A stretch of 64,000 nt of DNA, from positions 2,396,586 to 2,460,585 of the forward strand of contig VZQC01013859.1 of NCBI GenBank assembly GCA_009823505.1, written 5' to 3'. The translations under genes were made by a program, and so were the position numbers. The stretch comes from Rhizomys pruinosus (taxonomy: Eukaryota > Chordata > Mammalia > Rodentia > Spalacidae). Of the stretch, positions 1 through 12,171 are shown one piece after another. The notes below the pieces were generated by a model that saw nothing but the letters and a program-made list of their open reading frames with translations, had not been told where the DNA came from and did no database searches. Position 1 is the first letter of the stretch. Each line of letters starts with the position of its first letter.

Positions 1-425
1 TCATAATTAAGTAAGATATTATATGGAAACTGTATGAAATTTACACAACATCCCTGTATGCCTTTACTGCATGTGACCATAGTTATGTCAAACAAAAAGG
101 TAGAAATATACGGTACTTAAGAATTGTAGATTTTATTAAAGATAGCCTTCTCTAGACTGCTTTTACTTTGCTATTCTAGTAATTTCTCAAAAAGACTCTC
201 TTTGCTCTTGCTTTACTGTGAGCTGCATAGTGAAAGATTTTTAGATGTTTTAAAACTTTAGAAAGGAAATGTACCTTTAAAAATCATCTGATTCAAATCA
301 GGGATCAAAATGCAGAACGTATGATTGGCTTTATGCTTAAATGAAAACATACACGAGGGCCACATATGTGCACACTCTGAACAGAGCTTGAGAATGAGGT
401 GGCCAAGGATTGGTGGTGTGCTCAC

Positions 426-737
426 CGGTTTGACCATGGAATATGTCTGCTGTGCCTCAAGCATCAGGTCCCGGAGGAGGGTGATGAAACTGCACAGACA
501 GTTCAACAGGATCTTCCGGGCAGCCTGGTTGAAGGCCTGCAGCTCTTCCACAAGCTGGGCATTGAGGGCCTCATACTCCCTCTTGGCCAAGTCTGACTCA
601 TCTGCTGCTGACCTCTGTAGATAGCTATTATAGTCCAGCAATTTGTCATAGCGTTTCTGAATGAGCTTCTGAGGTCCTGGGAATAAGGACAGCAAAGCTG
701 ACAGAGGTGTCAGGACAAGTTTCTGCAAGTGAGTTAC
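426..737 (-). CDS. Arhgef38: Arhgef38 exon, BAR domain C-terminal half
   Basis: This 312-nt exon (104 codons, phase 0 at both ends) gives visible residues 282-385. It reads from VTHLQKLVLTPLSALLSLFP through KRYDKLLDYNSYLQRS, EYEALNAQLVEELQAFNQAA and LLRDLMLEAQQTYSMVKP. These are the long amphipathic BAR helices shared by ARHGEF37, ARHGEF38 and DNMBP. The acceptor is gcttttcag|gtaact and the donor ccg|gtgagc. Reading frame past 426 is intron. The SH3-coding exons must lie left of position 1. Confidence 0.93.
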
Positions 738-1571
738 CTGAAAAGCAAAAATAAGTTCCCATTACCAAGAGAAGGATAGCCCATACCATGACCAGCACTA
801 CCTCAGTAGCCTGCCTCATCTCCTCAGGAGCTCAGAAGGAACAGGACTGTGACCAGCCATGTGAAGAGATCTCTCATTTGAGCAGTCTAGGGTAGCCTGC
901 TTATTCAAAGTCTTAAAGCAGAGCAACACTGAACCTAAAAAGTGAAAGCCTGCTCACCAGATTGTCACCCTTCTTTTCTTTCTACAGCCATTGAGCCTGT
1001 CCTTTGGGTTGTCTTCTTCAATACTGACCATGTTCCCTTCCTGGTGACCCCCAGAGCTAAACTATCACACCATGTGGATGGAGGTGAAGGGAGACATCAA
1101 TCTGTGATCATCAAGACTAAACAATTGACCACGTGCCCACTCCCATTGCTTGCTCACACCAAAACAGACATAGGTAGTCAGGAGATACAGCAGTCCATAT
1201 CAGTTCCAAATTTGTGACTATTCTCAGGGTTTATTTTGACTGGACTTGTATTCCCCATGCAAACAGTAATACCTTAATCTAAATATTTTATTATCATGAC
1301 AGAAATCACTAGAACTAAAAATCTTTTTAAAATACATTGAAGAACTGATGCTGACTCACTATCTGAAACTGCTACATACATTTTTAGATCTGAAATGTTG
1401 AAGAAAAACTTTGGATTAGTACCCAACCCTATGTCAGCACTAGATTTAATTTCTTCTATTTTTCTGCCTTTTCCCTTGTTACGAAATAGATATTATCCTA
1501 CATTAGATATTATCCTACATTAGATATTACTCTACATTATACTTCATCATATATGCTATGGTAATCTGGAA
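738..1571. other. intron, no feature seen
   Basis: Unique sequence, except a threefold attagatattatcctac-type short repeat near 1490-1540. No repeat family or exon recognised. Confidence 0.5.
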
Positions 1572-1582
1572 GTAGTTTTATC

Positions 1583-1836
1583 TTTTTTTTTAATTTTTAT
1601 TTTATTTTATTTATTTCGGTATGTGTATCAATGTACTGTCTGCATGTAGGTCTGTGCACCCGTGTCGTGCATCGCCGCGGAGGTCAGAAGAGGGTCTCGG
1701 ATTCCCCTGGAACTGGAGTTCTCCTGGAATTGGAGTTCCAGACGGCTCTTGACCGCCATGTGGGTGCTGGGGATCGAACCCGGGTCCTCTGTAAGAGCGG
1801 TCGGCGCTCTTAACCGCTAGGCCATCTCTCCAGCCC
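1583..1836 (-). mobile_element. B2 SINE, young subfamily
   Basis: A full-length minus-strand copy with clear tRNA-derived head and T-rich tail. TSD gtagttttatc lies at 1572-1582 and 1837-1847. It carries the 17-bp internal duplication described in the findings. Confidence 0.92.
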
Positions 1837-1847
1837 GTAGTTTTATC

Positions 1848-3000
1848 CTTTGTAATCTCAAAGATATTCCAGGGAATTTGAGCAACAGGCTCTGTTAATT
1901 AATGCGAATGGTTCCTGCTAACTTTGTTTGAACTCCTGGGAAATCTAAAAAGACAGGGAAACCCATTTCCTATTGGCATCAGCAATAGCTGGTACAAATT
2001 AGATTTGATGTCTAGTATATGAAATAATCAATATTTATCTGGATATCATTTAATAAACCCCTTAACTAAGCAAAGAATGTATTTACTGTATCTGGGATAA
2101 ATTATTGTACTTATGACTTGACTGGGATTTACAGGTGGTATAAATATAACAGACTGTGATGTTTCCCTCCACTTTCATGTGGTGTTATAGTTCAGCTTGG
2201 TTCTGGGGTCACAAGGGAGGGAAAATGAAAAGTATTAAAAGAGGCAACCCAAAGACAGACAATATAATTACAATACAATTGTAATATATACCCAGTGACT
2301 CACAGATATGATCTGATTTACTTAAATTATAGTTGGAGCAAATAAGCAGGTTTTAAAATTTTATTCTATACAAAATTTGTAGAAAAGTATCATTCATGAG
2401 TAGACAAGAATAGCTGCTCTGCCTTTAAATAAATTTTGGCTTAAGATTTCAGTTTCAAAGAGTTCAATATGCTATTCATTAAAATATTACTTTTAGATGA
2501 ACATTTACTAGTTCTTTAAGAATTTCATACAATGTATTTTTATCATTTTCACCTGTCTCCCCCAGCTGCTCCTAGATTCACCTCCCCTTTTTTACCCAAC
2601 TTTGTGTCTTCTTAAAAAGAAACATTGAGTGTATTGGGTTAAGGTATACAAATGGCCTATATATTTTTTTCTGAATAACAGAACATCACATTATAACACT
2701 TTCTTTTACTTGTAGGACAATTTAAAGGAACTAAGCTTAAATTTCCTTCCCAAATAAGTAGCATACAGTCAATGAGAAACAGTTTGGGTAAATTTAATGA
2801 AAGCTTATGCCTTGGCTCCTGTTTATGGGTATGTGTAATATAACTTAGGCATCTATAGGTCAAAACATAAAAACCTAAAAAAAAAAAAAAGAGGGAGGTA
2901 GAGGTTGGGGTACTATCCTTTCTGGGATACAAATGGAAAACTCTGTTCCAATCCTATTGATTAATTTTCAATTTTTGAGATCGTGAAACTAACAATGGGA
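1848..3000. other. intron, no feature seen
   Basis: AT-rich unique sequence with an A-run at 2879-2890. Nothing recognised. Confidence 0.5.
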
Positions 3001-3022
3001 GGAGAATTTTATGTTCCCACAG

Positions 3023-3142
3023 GTAAAAATCACCAATCTCAAGCCTGAAACATACAACTTATGGCTGGATGAACTGGGGAATGCCAACAGAGAGATTGAC
3101 CCATCTGAACATCGAAAAGAAGAAAAGCCTCAGAATGCCTGA
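3023..3142 (+). other. exon-like open frame, 39 codons, unrecognised
   Basis: After ttcccacag, an acceptor-like site, a plus-strand frame reads VKITNLKPETYNLWLDELGN and on to EKPQNA with a stop at 3140-3142. Composition looks protein-like, but I cannot assign it. It could be a short retrocopy fragment, a terminal exon of a nested transcript, or chance. Confidence 0.2.
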
Positions 3143-3659
3143 GTCACAGACACTGAGCGTCTCTATGAATAATATTGGGGGTGACTGTTTATAATGGGCC
3201 CTAATGAAGTTTTCCTTCCGATGCTGAGAAACCTTCCTACCTCTCCCTTTTTTAGGAAAAGAAAAAATGATGGTAATGGAACCACTCCCTAACTGTAAAC
3301 TAGAGCCAACCTTTATAGTGGTAATTTCTTATAAAACAGGCATAACTACGCTTTTTTAATTGACTGAGAGGCATAGGACTATGAAAGGATATTTTTCTAT
3401 TTAGAGCCAAATTCAGTAGTAAAGTGTTTATAAGTTGTGTAATTAAGCCAAATACCACAAAATATATTACTACAGGAAAGCTCTGACATCAGCAAGAATT
3501 ATTTGCCTAGGAGATGTTGGCTAGGGGATTCAAACCCGCCCCCCCCCCCCAAATTCATCTATAAAGGCCTGTTGCCTATAAGTGGGATATATCCAAGGAG
3601 AAAGGAAAGGAGAGTAAGTTCCTGTTGTCGAGACTGGTGTGAGCATGAAAAAATGTTAT

Positions 3660-4560
3660 GAGACGTCACTGCTAGCGTACAACTGGCCTCGAAATGCTAG
3701 CGAGTGTTACCAAAGGCCACTAAAGCAATTAAGCAAAATATTGGTCTTCACTCCTTGAGTAAAGAAAGACTCCTCCGTCAATATCAGCTACACCTCAACA
3801 TACTGGAGATACTGTGCAACAGTGGCAGCAAGTGTCTATATATATCCCAAATCTCATGGCTATTAGCTCTCTCCTTGGAGGAATAATTCCCAGCTGATGC
3901 CACAAGCTTAATCGTCCTCTATTGGTTAGGTGATGTTATAAGCAACAATAAAAACATCACTCTTTATAGAGAAACCAAAGTTTGCAGCTAGCATACTATC
4001 CAAGGATCTGTGTCTATGATCACAGTTAGCTTGACATAATAAGTGGTACTGCTTAAATGCCTGTACATCCAATAGCTGGTGCTTTGTTAGTATGACTAAA
4101 AAGGGTATCACTGGGAAAGCTGTCAATCCATGAAGGGAAACAACCTGAACAGACTGGAGTCCAAAATGACAACTCCAAAGAAATTAGACTGTTTTCTTCT
4201 CACCCACTTGTGCCCCTTTCCCAAAGCCCAGGGAACAGACTGCGGAAGAGGAGGCATGGTAGATTGTAAGGGCTATGGAGAGATAGGGGTGAATCATGAG
4301 ACTACAGGAATATAGTCTGGACTTCTGATTGATCAACATGCCTGTGCATACAACTGGACTATGGGAACCTTGGGTTGTTCAAAATTTGGACATAGACACT
4401 TGCAAAATGCACCAATTACCTAATTGTATGACATACTGAGTAACATCAATGTTATCTGCAAACAACTGTGCCATTATATTGTACAATCCCTTAAAAAATA
4501 AAAAAAAGAAATGAAAAAAAGAAATAGTAACTGCAGTAATAATAGAAAAAAAAAAGAAAC
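3660..4560 (+). mobile_element. probable L1-type 3' end, unassigned family
   Basis: The stretch around 4225-4275 (cggaagaggaggcatggtag) aligns by eye with the L1 3' UTR motif at 25.65 kb. The segment ends in an A-rich tail at 4490-4560. The upstream part (3660-4130) is plausibly the same element, but I recognise no coding region in it. The 5' limit is uncertain. Confidence 0.45.
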
Positions 4561-4871
4561 ATTGAGTCTAATTTGTGCCGCCTGTATACTCTTATATGTG
4601 GGACATTCTAAGCTTTCTGATAACTATTTTAATTTGGCGGAATTAATAATATTATTTTATGTAAGATAATCAGGACAATTTATTTCTTTTGTCCAATAGT
4701 GATCATACATGGTAAGGGAGAAGCTATACAGTACGTGCTCAAATTGTTTTAACATATATCAACTTAATGAATTTGAATTATTCTAAAAGTTCATCTTTGA
4801 TGGCTTTTCTAACATGTTCTCTCCAAAATTAAACCCCAGAAAAAACATAGTCATGCTTTTTCCATTAAACC

Positions 4872-4883
4872 AATCTATCTATC

Positions 4884-4967
<84 letters not shown>

Positions 4968-4990
4968 TTATCTATTATCTATCTGTATAT
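4872..4990. repeat. (ATCT)n microsatellite
   Basis: About 27 units with few interruptions. It creates a chance Tyr-Leu-Ser-Ile repeat frame. Confidence 0.95.
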
Positions 4991-5059
4991 ATCTACCTGT
5001 CTATCCATATGTCCATTGGTGAATGATTTATTTACTTTTGATATTGTGATGGTTAATCT

Positions 5060-5258
5060 CAGTTCATTAAAATTTTATTTTGTGCACATGTGTGTGTGAG
5101 GGGGAATTGGCATTTGTCCTGTCATGGCTCACATGTGGAGGTCAGAGGACCGCATGTAGGAGTCTTTTTTCCTTCTACCAGGTGTATCCTGGGGATTAAA
5201 CTCAGGTGTCAGGCTTAAGCAACAAGCATTTTTACCCACTGAGCCATCCCATTGACCT
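5060..5258 (-). mobile_element. old tRNA-derived SINE
   Basis: Contains ggaggtcagaggac, a gggattaaactcaggtgtc box and a terminal cccactgagccatccc, the antisense of a tRNA-type promoter. Decayed; subfamily uncertain (B2/B4 group). Confidence 0.65.
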
Positions 5259-5314
5259 TTAAAATTTTTTTGATTACATTTAAAAAATTGATTTTGTGTG
5301 CCTGTATGTGTGTG

Positions 5315-5683
5315 TACAGCAATGGTTAATCTTGGCTGTCAACTTGACAGGAGTAAGAATCACCCAGGATACACACATCTGGTCATATCTGTGAAGATGT
5401 TTCAAAAGAAGACTAAACTGAAGAGGGAAGAGTCTTCTTGAATGTGGGCCTCACCATTCCAAGAGCTGGGCCTGTACTTACACAAAGGAGAATGTGAATA
5501 GAACACCAGCCTCCATCTCTCCCTGTTTCCTGACTGGATACGATGTGACTAGTTGCCTTATACTCTTGTACCATGCATTCCTACCATGATGGTCTGTACC
5601 CTCGAACTGTGAGACAAAATAAAATTTGCTTTTCTTAAGTTGCTTCTGTCTAGTATTTTGTCACAGCAAAATATGATATAATC
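5315..5683 (+). mobile_element. long rodent interspersed repeat, copy 1
   Basis: Starts with ggttaatcttggctgtcaac and ends with ctgtgagacaaaataaa and a gtcacagcaa-type 3' end. The same arrangement occurs at 26577-27013 and 60238-60640. It is a common rodent repeat whose RepBase name I am not sure of. Confidence 0.6.
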
Positions 5684-5810
5684 CCTAGCTGGATGTGGTA
5701 GTTTACACCTTTAATTCCGGCACTTGGGAGGTGGAAGGCAGGCAGAGCTCTGTGAGTTTGACATCAGCCAGGACTACATAGTTTAAAGCCTGTCTAAAAA
5801 GAAAAAAGTT
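5684..5810 (+). mobile_element. B1 SINE, diverged
   Basis: 7SL-derived B1 head (gctggatgtggtagtttaca) through cacttgggaggtgg and an A-rich tail. Diverged. Confidence 0.8.
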
Positions 5811-6704
5811 TTAATCATAGTTTTCCATATTAAATTGCCAGAAAAGCTAGATATTTCTAAGTAGTCTTCTAGCAGGATGAGGCTGTGCCATTTCACAGAG
5901 TTTAGAATTATTAGGAGGCAATTAATTAGTTGTCAAAATGATTTGAGGTGGGAATAGTACTGAAATTTTGAGCCTTGTGGGCTAGGAATGTTAAAGTCAT
6001 CCAATTCAAGGGCCCCTTGGTCAAGACAATCTGACCAACACAAAAATGTAATCTATTACAACTTTTGCACGATGCATTTAAAGCTGTTATCAAATAATAA
6101 CACAAACTGTTAAATTAAAATTAGTACTACTCAGAAAAGCTTACTATCCAAATATTTTATTGAGTCAAGAATGTTTTATAATTCACAACCTATATTTTAC
6201 AGAACTCTTAAATAGCCTATCGTGGATCAGAAGAAATAATGTGAAGTAATGTCTGACTGCTAAATAGGTCTTTCCTCCACGGGAAGGCTTTGTGTCCAGT
6301 GTGTACTGTGCTAACAGCCATGTGCAGAGCCTGTGCTTCTCTAGCAAGCACTGGAGGCATTCCTGGAGACTCCTCTAAGAAAATGACAACTTTATAAACG
6401 CTTGATATATCATGCCCACACTTAAGCTAAATATTGAGTCTCATCAGGCACTAATTACCACCTACCCCTAAACACAGATTCAAACACAGATTGTCTTATA
6501 TTTCCATTATAGTAAAATTCTTACTAATATACTTTAAAATATTTATTTATTTTTAAAATTCTATCCCCCCAAACTAATTTTTACAATAAATTTGCTTTAC
6601 TGGACACTTTTCTTTCTAACTCCAGGAAAAAAAAAAAAAGGAAAAGCTGCTTTTAAAAACCTCACTGCTTAATTTGTACTTTTCTGTGAATGAGGGGAAC
6701 TTAC

Positions 6705-6818
6705 AAAGTCTTGACAGGGATTTGAGGCATTACTCAGGGTTCCTGTGTGGTTCTCTTCATCCTCGTATGAAATCTCACGGAGTCCTGTTACACTCTGCAG
6801 AGCGAAGGGCATGGCCTC
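6705..6818 (-). CDS. Arhgef38: Arhgef38 exon, diverged BAR segment
   Basis: This 114-nt exon (38 codons, phase 0 at both ends) gives visible residues 244-281. It begins EAMPFALQSV and ends SNASNPCQDF. The acceptor is tgtttcag|gaggcc and the donor ttt|gtaagt, both strong. Its start and end match the ARHGEF38 segment I recall, but the acidic middle (ISYEDEENHTG) differs and is about two residues shorter than the human form as I remember it. It is the least conserved of the eight exons. The reading frame is intact. Confidence 0.82.
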
Positions 6819-7096
6819 CTGAAACACAACCAATAAAAGGGGAAGCTTCTGAATTCAGCACAATTAAATATAACCCAAATGTGAACTTTGTTTTCATCAT
6901 ACTCCATTTCCTGTAGAAGTAAAAAACAAAAACCAACAAAAACCCTGCAGAACGTCACGAGTCCTCTACATAATCTGGTTACTTGCAGCATTCTATCGCT
7001 TTTTCCCCCAAGTCATTTCTGACCGCATCTGGTTCTCTGACTAGGAAAAGCCCATCTTAAATTCCCTCACTACTTATTCTTTAGCCTTCAATTCTT

Positions 7097-7339
7097 TTTT
7101 TTTTTTTTTTTTTTATTTCTGTATGTGTATGAATGTAGTGTCTGCATGCAGGTCTGTGCACCCGTGTCGTGCTATGCCGCGGCGGTCAGAAGAGGGTGTC
7201 GGATTCCCCTGGAACTGGAGTTCTCCTGGAATTGGAGTTTCAGACAGTTCTTGGCCGCCATGTGGGTGCTGGGGATCGAACCCGGGTCCTCTGTAAGAGC
7301 GGTCGGCGCTCTTAACCGCTAGGCCATCTCTCCAGCCCC
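7097..7339 (-). mobile_element. B2 SINE, young subfamily
   Basis: Full-length minus-strand copy with a long oligo(T) at its left end. TSD agccttcaattctt lies at 7083-7096 and 7340-7353. The internal promoter boxes are nearly intact. Confidence 0.93.
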
Positions 7340-7900
7340 AGCCTTCAATTCTTATAGATTACTTATTTTAAAAATCACTTTGCTGTGATTTAATCAATTC
7401 GACTTCCTTGGTGAATTAATGCTGTCTCCAAGAAAAGATTCTCACATTTTTGGGACTCAATTAGTGAAAATCCCAAACTTCACAGTAGGCAAATGCTCCC
7501 AAGAGGCACTGGCTCCTTGAACATGAAGGCTTGGGCCTTCAGCCCTATCGCCTTCAGCTGTTGCGATGTCTTTGGGGTTCTCTTCACAGAAGGCAGCACT
7601 TCAGGAAGAGCTGAGCAAACCTGATTATAAAATCAGGCTCTGCATCAGACAATAAATAAGAACAGAATCGTGCGTATCCTCATAGAATATGGAAACATGT
7701 CTTCAAATCAGTGTGCTTGTCACTTTAATGCCCTGCTGTTAAGATATTGTATGTCACTGTACAAGCACTTCCTTCCAAAAACAGACTGGCAAGAGAAAAA
7801 TTCTGGGAAAGGAAGTAGGAGGGGTACTTATTAACTGCTTTACAGGTAAGAACCAACTTTCTATCCTTTAACTCATAACCATTGTTAAGATGTTATTAAG

Positions 7901-8045
7901 GTGCTGGGCATGGTAGCACATGCCTTTTATCCCAGCCCTCAGGAGGCAGAGGCGGGCAGATCTTTGTGAGATTGAGGCCGGCCCCATCTACATAGTGAAT
8001 TCCAAGTGGGCTGGGATTAGGGAAACACTTCCCCCCCAAAAAAAG
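7901..8045 (+). mobile_element. B1 SINE
   Basis: B1 head ctgggcatggtagcacatgc, middle ggaggcagaggcgggcagat, A-rich end. Moderately diverged. Confidence 0.85.
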
Positions 8046-8656
8046 ATTTAGTTGAGGACACACTGTGTCCTCTACATGATCCAATAAAAGAAGCTCCTGC
8101 CTGGCATTTCCAAAGTGAATAATTATACTGCATTCCACCTAATTTGTTGAAATCGGCAATTCTCAAGATAGTCAGGCATCTTCCTAAGTTACTAGAAATT
8201 TGTGGGGGTGTTTTATCTCCTACCATAATTGTGTGAGAGTCTCTGCTTATTGTAGTTCATATTATTTTATAGTTCTAATTAATTTTTCTTTGTATCGAAT
8301 TTTATCTTTTTAGGTAGTACAAAGAACTGTAAGAGTACAATCATATACACACAGTTTCGGCCTCACATACAGTTTTGTGTTTATGAACTCATCTTTATTA
8401 AAAGACAGGGTGGTGGTCCATGTAATATGCACCTGAGCAAAAGTCCAAAATTATGGTGATCTGGGTTGGGGCAGCCTCGGGTAGAGAGGAGAGCAAAGGC
8501 AAGCCTTTACATGGTTTGCCTTATCAGTAGTTTGCAGCTTCCCAAATTTGATACAGTAAGTATTATCATGTAAATTAATAGTCACATTTCCTTATAATAC
8601 CCATGAAAATTAATGCACTCTTGCAGAAACATTGAAAATATTTGTTTCTCACCTAC

Positions 8657-8761
8657 CTGTGTGTGCTGAAGACAGGATGAAATGTTCTTCACACAATGCC
8701 TCACAGTCTTTTCTAAAGATCTAAATAGCTTTTCTTCTCTGTTAAAGGTACTGTCTTTCAC
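8657..8761 (-). CDS. Arhgef38: Arhgef38 exon, start of BAR domain
   Basis: This 105-nt exon (35 codons, phase 0 at both ends) gives visible residues 209-243: VKDSTFNREEKLFRSLEKTV followed by RHCVKNISSCLQHTQ. It forms the first BAR-domain helix. The acceptor is attttag|gtgaaa and the donor cag|gtaggt. A second gt lies four bases further on, but the phase-0 end at cag is the one that joins in frame to the next exon. Confidence 0.88.
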
Positions 8762-8949
8762 CTAAAATACATGTTAAATTATTTAGTTTAACAACAGAAA
8801 GGAATCTAATATTTAAAATGGCACAGAAATAAATAAATAAATAATAAAAATGATATAGCACATATTGGTGTAGTAAATTAACAAAAAGTCCTTTCTGTGT
8901 GAAAGCAGTCTGTGAAATACTGACTTTTATAACTATTTCTGGATGTGCA

Positions 8950-9235
8950 TACTGCAGAACTAATGTTCAGTGTGTGATACATTCACATGTATGGAGAGGA
9001 GACATAGGGGTCTTGCTCTATCACTCTCTGCTTTATTTCTTGGAGATAGGATCTCTAATTTAACCATGAGCTTGGTTGGCAAGTCCCAGCTATTCTCCTG
9101 TCTCCATCTTCCACAGCTCTGGAGTTCCAGGCACAAATAGTTATTTTCTGACTTCTACGTGCTGGGAACCAAACTCGGGTCCTCTGCCAGAGCAGTATTT
9201 TCTCTTAACCACTGAGCTATATCTCCAGCCTCCTC
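8950..9235 (-). mobile_element. B4 SINE
   Basis: Antisense B4: a B1-like left part (ttggagataggatctctaat) followed by a tRNA-like right end (accactgagctatatctcca). Confidence 0.65.
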
Positions 9236-9248
9236 TCTCACATTGCTG

Positions 9249-9280
<32 letters not shown>
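9249..9280. repeat. (AT)n microsatellite
   Basis: About 16 uninterrupted AT units between a B4 and a B1. Confidence 0.95.
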
Positions 9281-9283
<3 letters not shown>

Positions 9284-9285
9284 CC

Positions 9286-9402
9286 ACTTTTTGAGACAGG
9301 GTCTCCCTTTAGTCCCAGCTGGCCTGGAACTCGATATGTAGACCAGGCTTGCCTTGAACTCACAGAGATCTGCCTGCTTCTGCCTCCCAAGTGCTAGGAT
9401 GG
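9286..9402 (-). mobile_element. B1 SINE
   Basis: Antisense B1: tttgagacagggtctccctt through tgcctcccaagtgctaggat. It lacks the extreme 5' end. Confidence 0.85.
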
Positions 9403-9409
9403 ATATACT

Positions 9410-10390
9410 TTATATTCAAATTATACTCTTTGTATTGTTTTGCTAATAGAACTCATCCTAGTTTATGTCACAGGGCATATTTAGAAAATATTCTTAAGCC
9501 TATCATTAAATAAATGTAAGAATATTACTTGAAACTTGAAAGATGATATATAATCTTGGTTCTGTTAGAATAAATTTCGAGAGCTAAGATAGTTGACAGA
9601 TGTCAGTTATTTTTGTCATCTTACATTTGATATCTATTAGCATACAAAGAGACATACTTTTTATATATTTCTGGTAATTTTTAGGGTTATACACTGATCT
9701 CAATTGATGGTGTTATTAGCAGTGAAAATATCTACAATACATTTACATGCTTGAACATATAACTGTTACGCTGAATGGAGTGTGTATAGTTCATTTGTGC
9801 ACTCGGTAGTATTTGTTCGCTTCTTGGTCTGTATATTTCTTAATTTCACATAGTTGACCTTAGAACTGAATGGATAGATAGGTAATCTTTTATTTTAAAA
9901 TTCCTTAGTAGTATTTCTGGGAAAGCTTTAATGAAATAGGCAGCAGAGTTCTTTGCAATACACCTGAAACCCAGTATCCTTGGCCTTTTGGCTTTATGCT
10001 CCAACCCTGTCTGGCAAATACAAAAATACATGTGGACAGGTTTTGTAAATGACTGAGGACCCCATCCTGATATTTTATTTTGTATACCTGCTAGGACCTA
10101 GATGGTTCTGGAGCAGAGTTCAGGATCATGCAATGAGAAATAGTGCCCAAGTCTGTTTTCTTTTAACGAACTCTTTCTCGTGCTATTTTGCTGGAATATG
10201 CTGTTCTTTTTGTGCCTTATAAAATTCCATTGCTTTAAGGATTAACTCAAATGTCACTCCTTCTGCGAATCCTCCCCCCATTATTATTTTCACACTGAAG
10301 AAAAGTAATTTCTCCCTCCCTATGTGCTCTTATAACCTTAATTATTTAAGTAACTCCCCACTGACACATTCCAAGTATTTAAGATTAAGT
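9410..10390. other. intron, no feature seen
   Basis: AT-rich unique sequence; no repeat or coding signal recognised. Confidence 0.5.
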
Positions 10391-10394
10391 ATTT

Positions 10395-10556
10395 TTGTCT
10401 TAATAATAGCAATGACTAACATTTATTAAACATTAATTATATTCGGATACTGATAAAACCTTTCATCCACTTTCTCATTTTAATTCTTTATATAACTCTA
10501 TGGGGCAGGTATTATTATTAATTCCATTTTAGAGGCAAAGAAAACAGACACTTCAG
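10395..10556 (-). mobile_element. MIR
   Basis: Antisense MIR core: ctctatggggcaggtattat and ccattttagaggcaaagaaa. Ancient mammalian SINE. Confidence 0.75.
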
Positions 10557-10734
10557 GGGGTGTTAACATTCTGCTGCTGTCCTTTAAAAGACAGCTGACC
10601 ACACTAGATTAAGCTGGACACATGATGACTACCCTGCTAAAGACCACATTTCCCAGACTCCATTGCAGCTATCCCTGCCCATGTAACTAACTGGATTTGG
10701 GCAAATAGAATGTGAGTAATGTAGCCTGTTTTAT

Positions 10735-10966
10735 TTCTTTTAAAAATATTTTATTTATTATTTTATGTATATGAGTGTAATACCTGCATGTAAGTAGGTA
10801 CACCCCTGTGGTGCACTATCTATGGAGGTCAGAAAAGGGCATCAGTTCCCCTGGAATTGGAGCTACAGACAGCGGTTAGGTGCCACGTGGGTGGTGTGAA
10901 CTGAACCTTGGTCCTCTACAAAAGCAGTCAGTGCTCTTAACCACTGAGGCATTTCTCAAGCCCTTG
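10735..10966 (-). mobile_element. B2 SINE
   Basis: Antisense B2 with ggaattggagctacagacag and terminal ttaaccactgaggcatttct. Immediately followed by another copy in the same orientation. Confidence 0.85.
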
Positions 10967-11175
10967 TTTTGTTGTGTGTATGAGTATATTGCCTACATAT
11001 ATGTAAGTGTACCTGTGTTGTGCAGTACCTGCAAAATTCAGAAGAGAGTGCCAGACTCCCCTGGAAATGGAATGGTAGAGGGATGTTAGCTGACATGTGG
11101 GTGCTGGGAATCGAATCCAGATCCTCTAAAAGAGCAATTATTGTTCTTAACCACCTAGCCATTTTTCCAGCCCCA
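10967..11175 (-). mobile_element. B2 SINE, adjacent to the preceding one
   Basis: Second antisense B2, ending ccatttttccagcccc. The two copies lie head to tail with no unique sequence between them. Confidence 0.83.
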
Positions 11176-11179
11176 TCTG

Positions 11180-12165
11180 TTTTATTTCTAAATCTTGGTC
11201 TTATAAAACCCTCTGTGGGATCTTAATGAATATGCAATAATGATCTGGCTTCAACCAAGAAGTTCAAGACAGTATGTTTAAGGAAAGCACCACAGAAAAT
11301 TGGCCAAAATGGGTTCCTGGTAGTTTTTGTGAAGCAAATCCCATCTGCTCATGTCTCAGGATTATTATTAGAGAGGGAAATAAGTGGTTACTTAATGGAA
11401 GGTGCTATGCTTTTTAATCTCTGACAGATGCAGCATGGTCTTTGCCCTAATGTAGGAAACTAGAGAAACTCATATTAATAGGTAAGATGAGGATTAAAAC
11501 CCACCCAGTCTGAGTTTGGAATGTATACCTGTTCATCATTATATTCCCAATCACTCACACACTGCACGGTACATGAGAGTTCAATACATAGATGATGGAT
11601 TGAATAGAATCTTTCTCCTGGGTAATAGCTTTATACCCTAACTCTACCAATATTTCACCTGAGCTGCTGACAAGTACAAAATTGATTGATTTGAGATTTA
11701 TCTCTTCTCCAGTCTAGCCTATGCAGCTGATTTTCTGATTAACAGTGAAATGCTTCATTGCTGACAGGACATCCTCTAAAAAGATTAAGAGGAAAAATCT
11801 AATTAATATCCCTTCAGGCTACTTTAACTACAATTCACTTTTAGTTCACAGTTGAAAACTATAAGAAGCTGGTGATAAAAATGTTAAAGAATATAACAGC
11901 CTACACAAAAGCCTGCCCCAAATTAGAAGCCGCCTATTCTATTTAACAGAATAGTTCTTTTTGAGTACAAAGCAAATTCCCAAAGAAAGAAGAATCTTTA
12001 TGCTACATTTAAGTATGCCTACAGGGGCTACAATCTCCTTAAATTATTTTTCAATTTGATTTTATTACTACTGTCTTTCGTTGAAATGTCCTGATTGCCC
12101 ATTCCCTGATCTGTGACCAAACACCATTAATGTCCCAAACTTCTGACATTAGAGTTCCATATTGA
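11180..12165. other. intron, no feature seen
   Basis: Unique sequence with no recognised repeat or exon. Confidence 0.5.
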
Positions 12166-12171
12166 GTCTCT

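Noticed and set aside
325..624. plus-strand frames over the BAR exon
   Set aside because: Shadows of the real minus-strand exon, which has splice sites and family match.
4872..4990. CRISPR-like regular repeats
   Set aside because: A simple tetranucleotide microsatellite with no spacers, in a mammalian genome.
4814..5026. Tyr-Leu-Ser-Ile repeat protein
   Set aside because: Translation of the (ATCT)n microsatellite.
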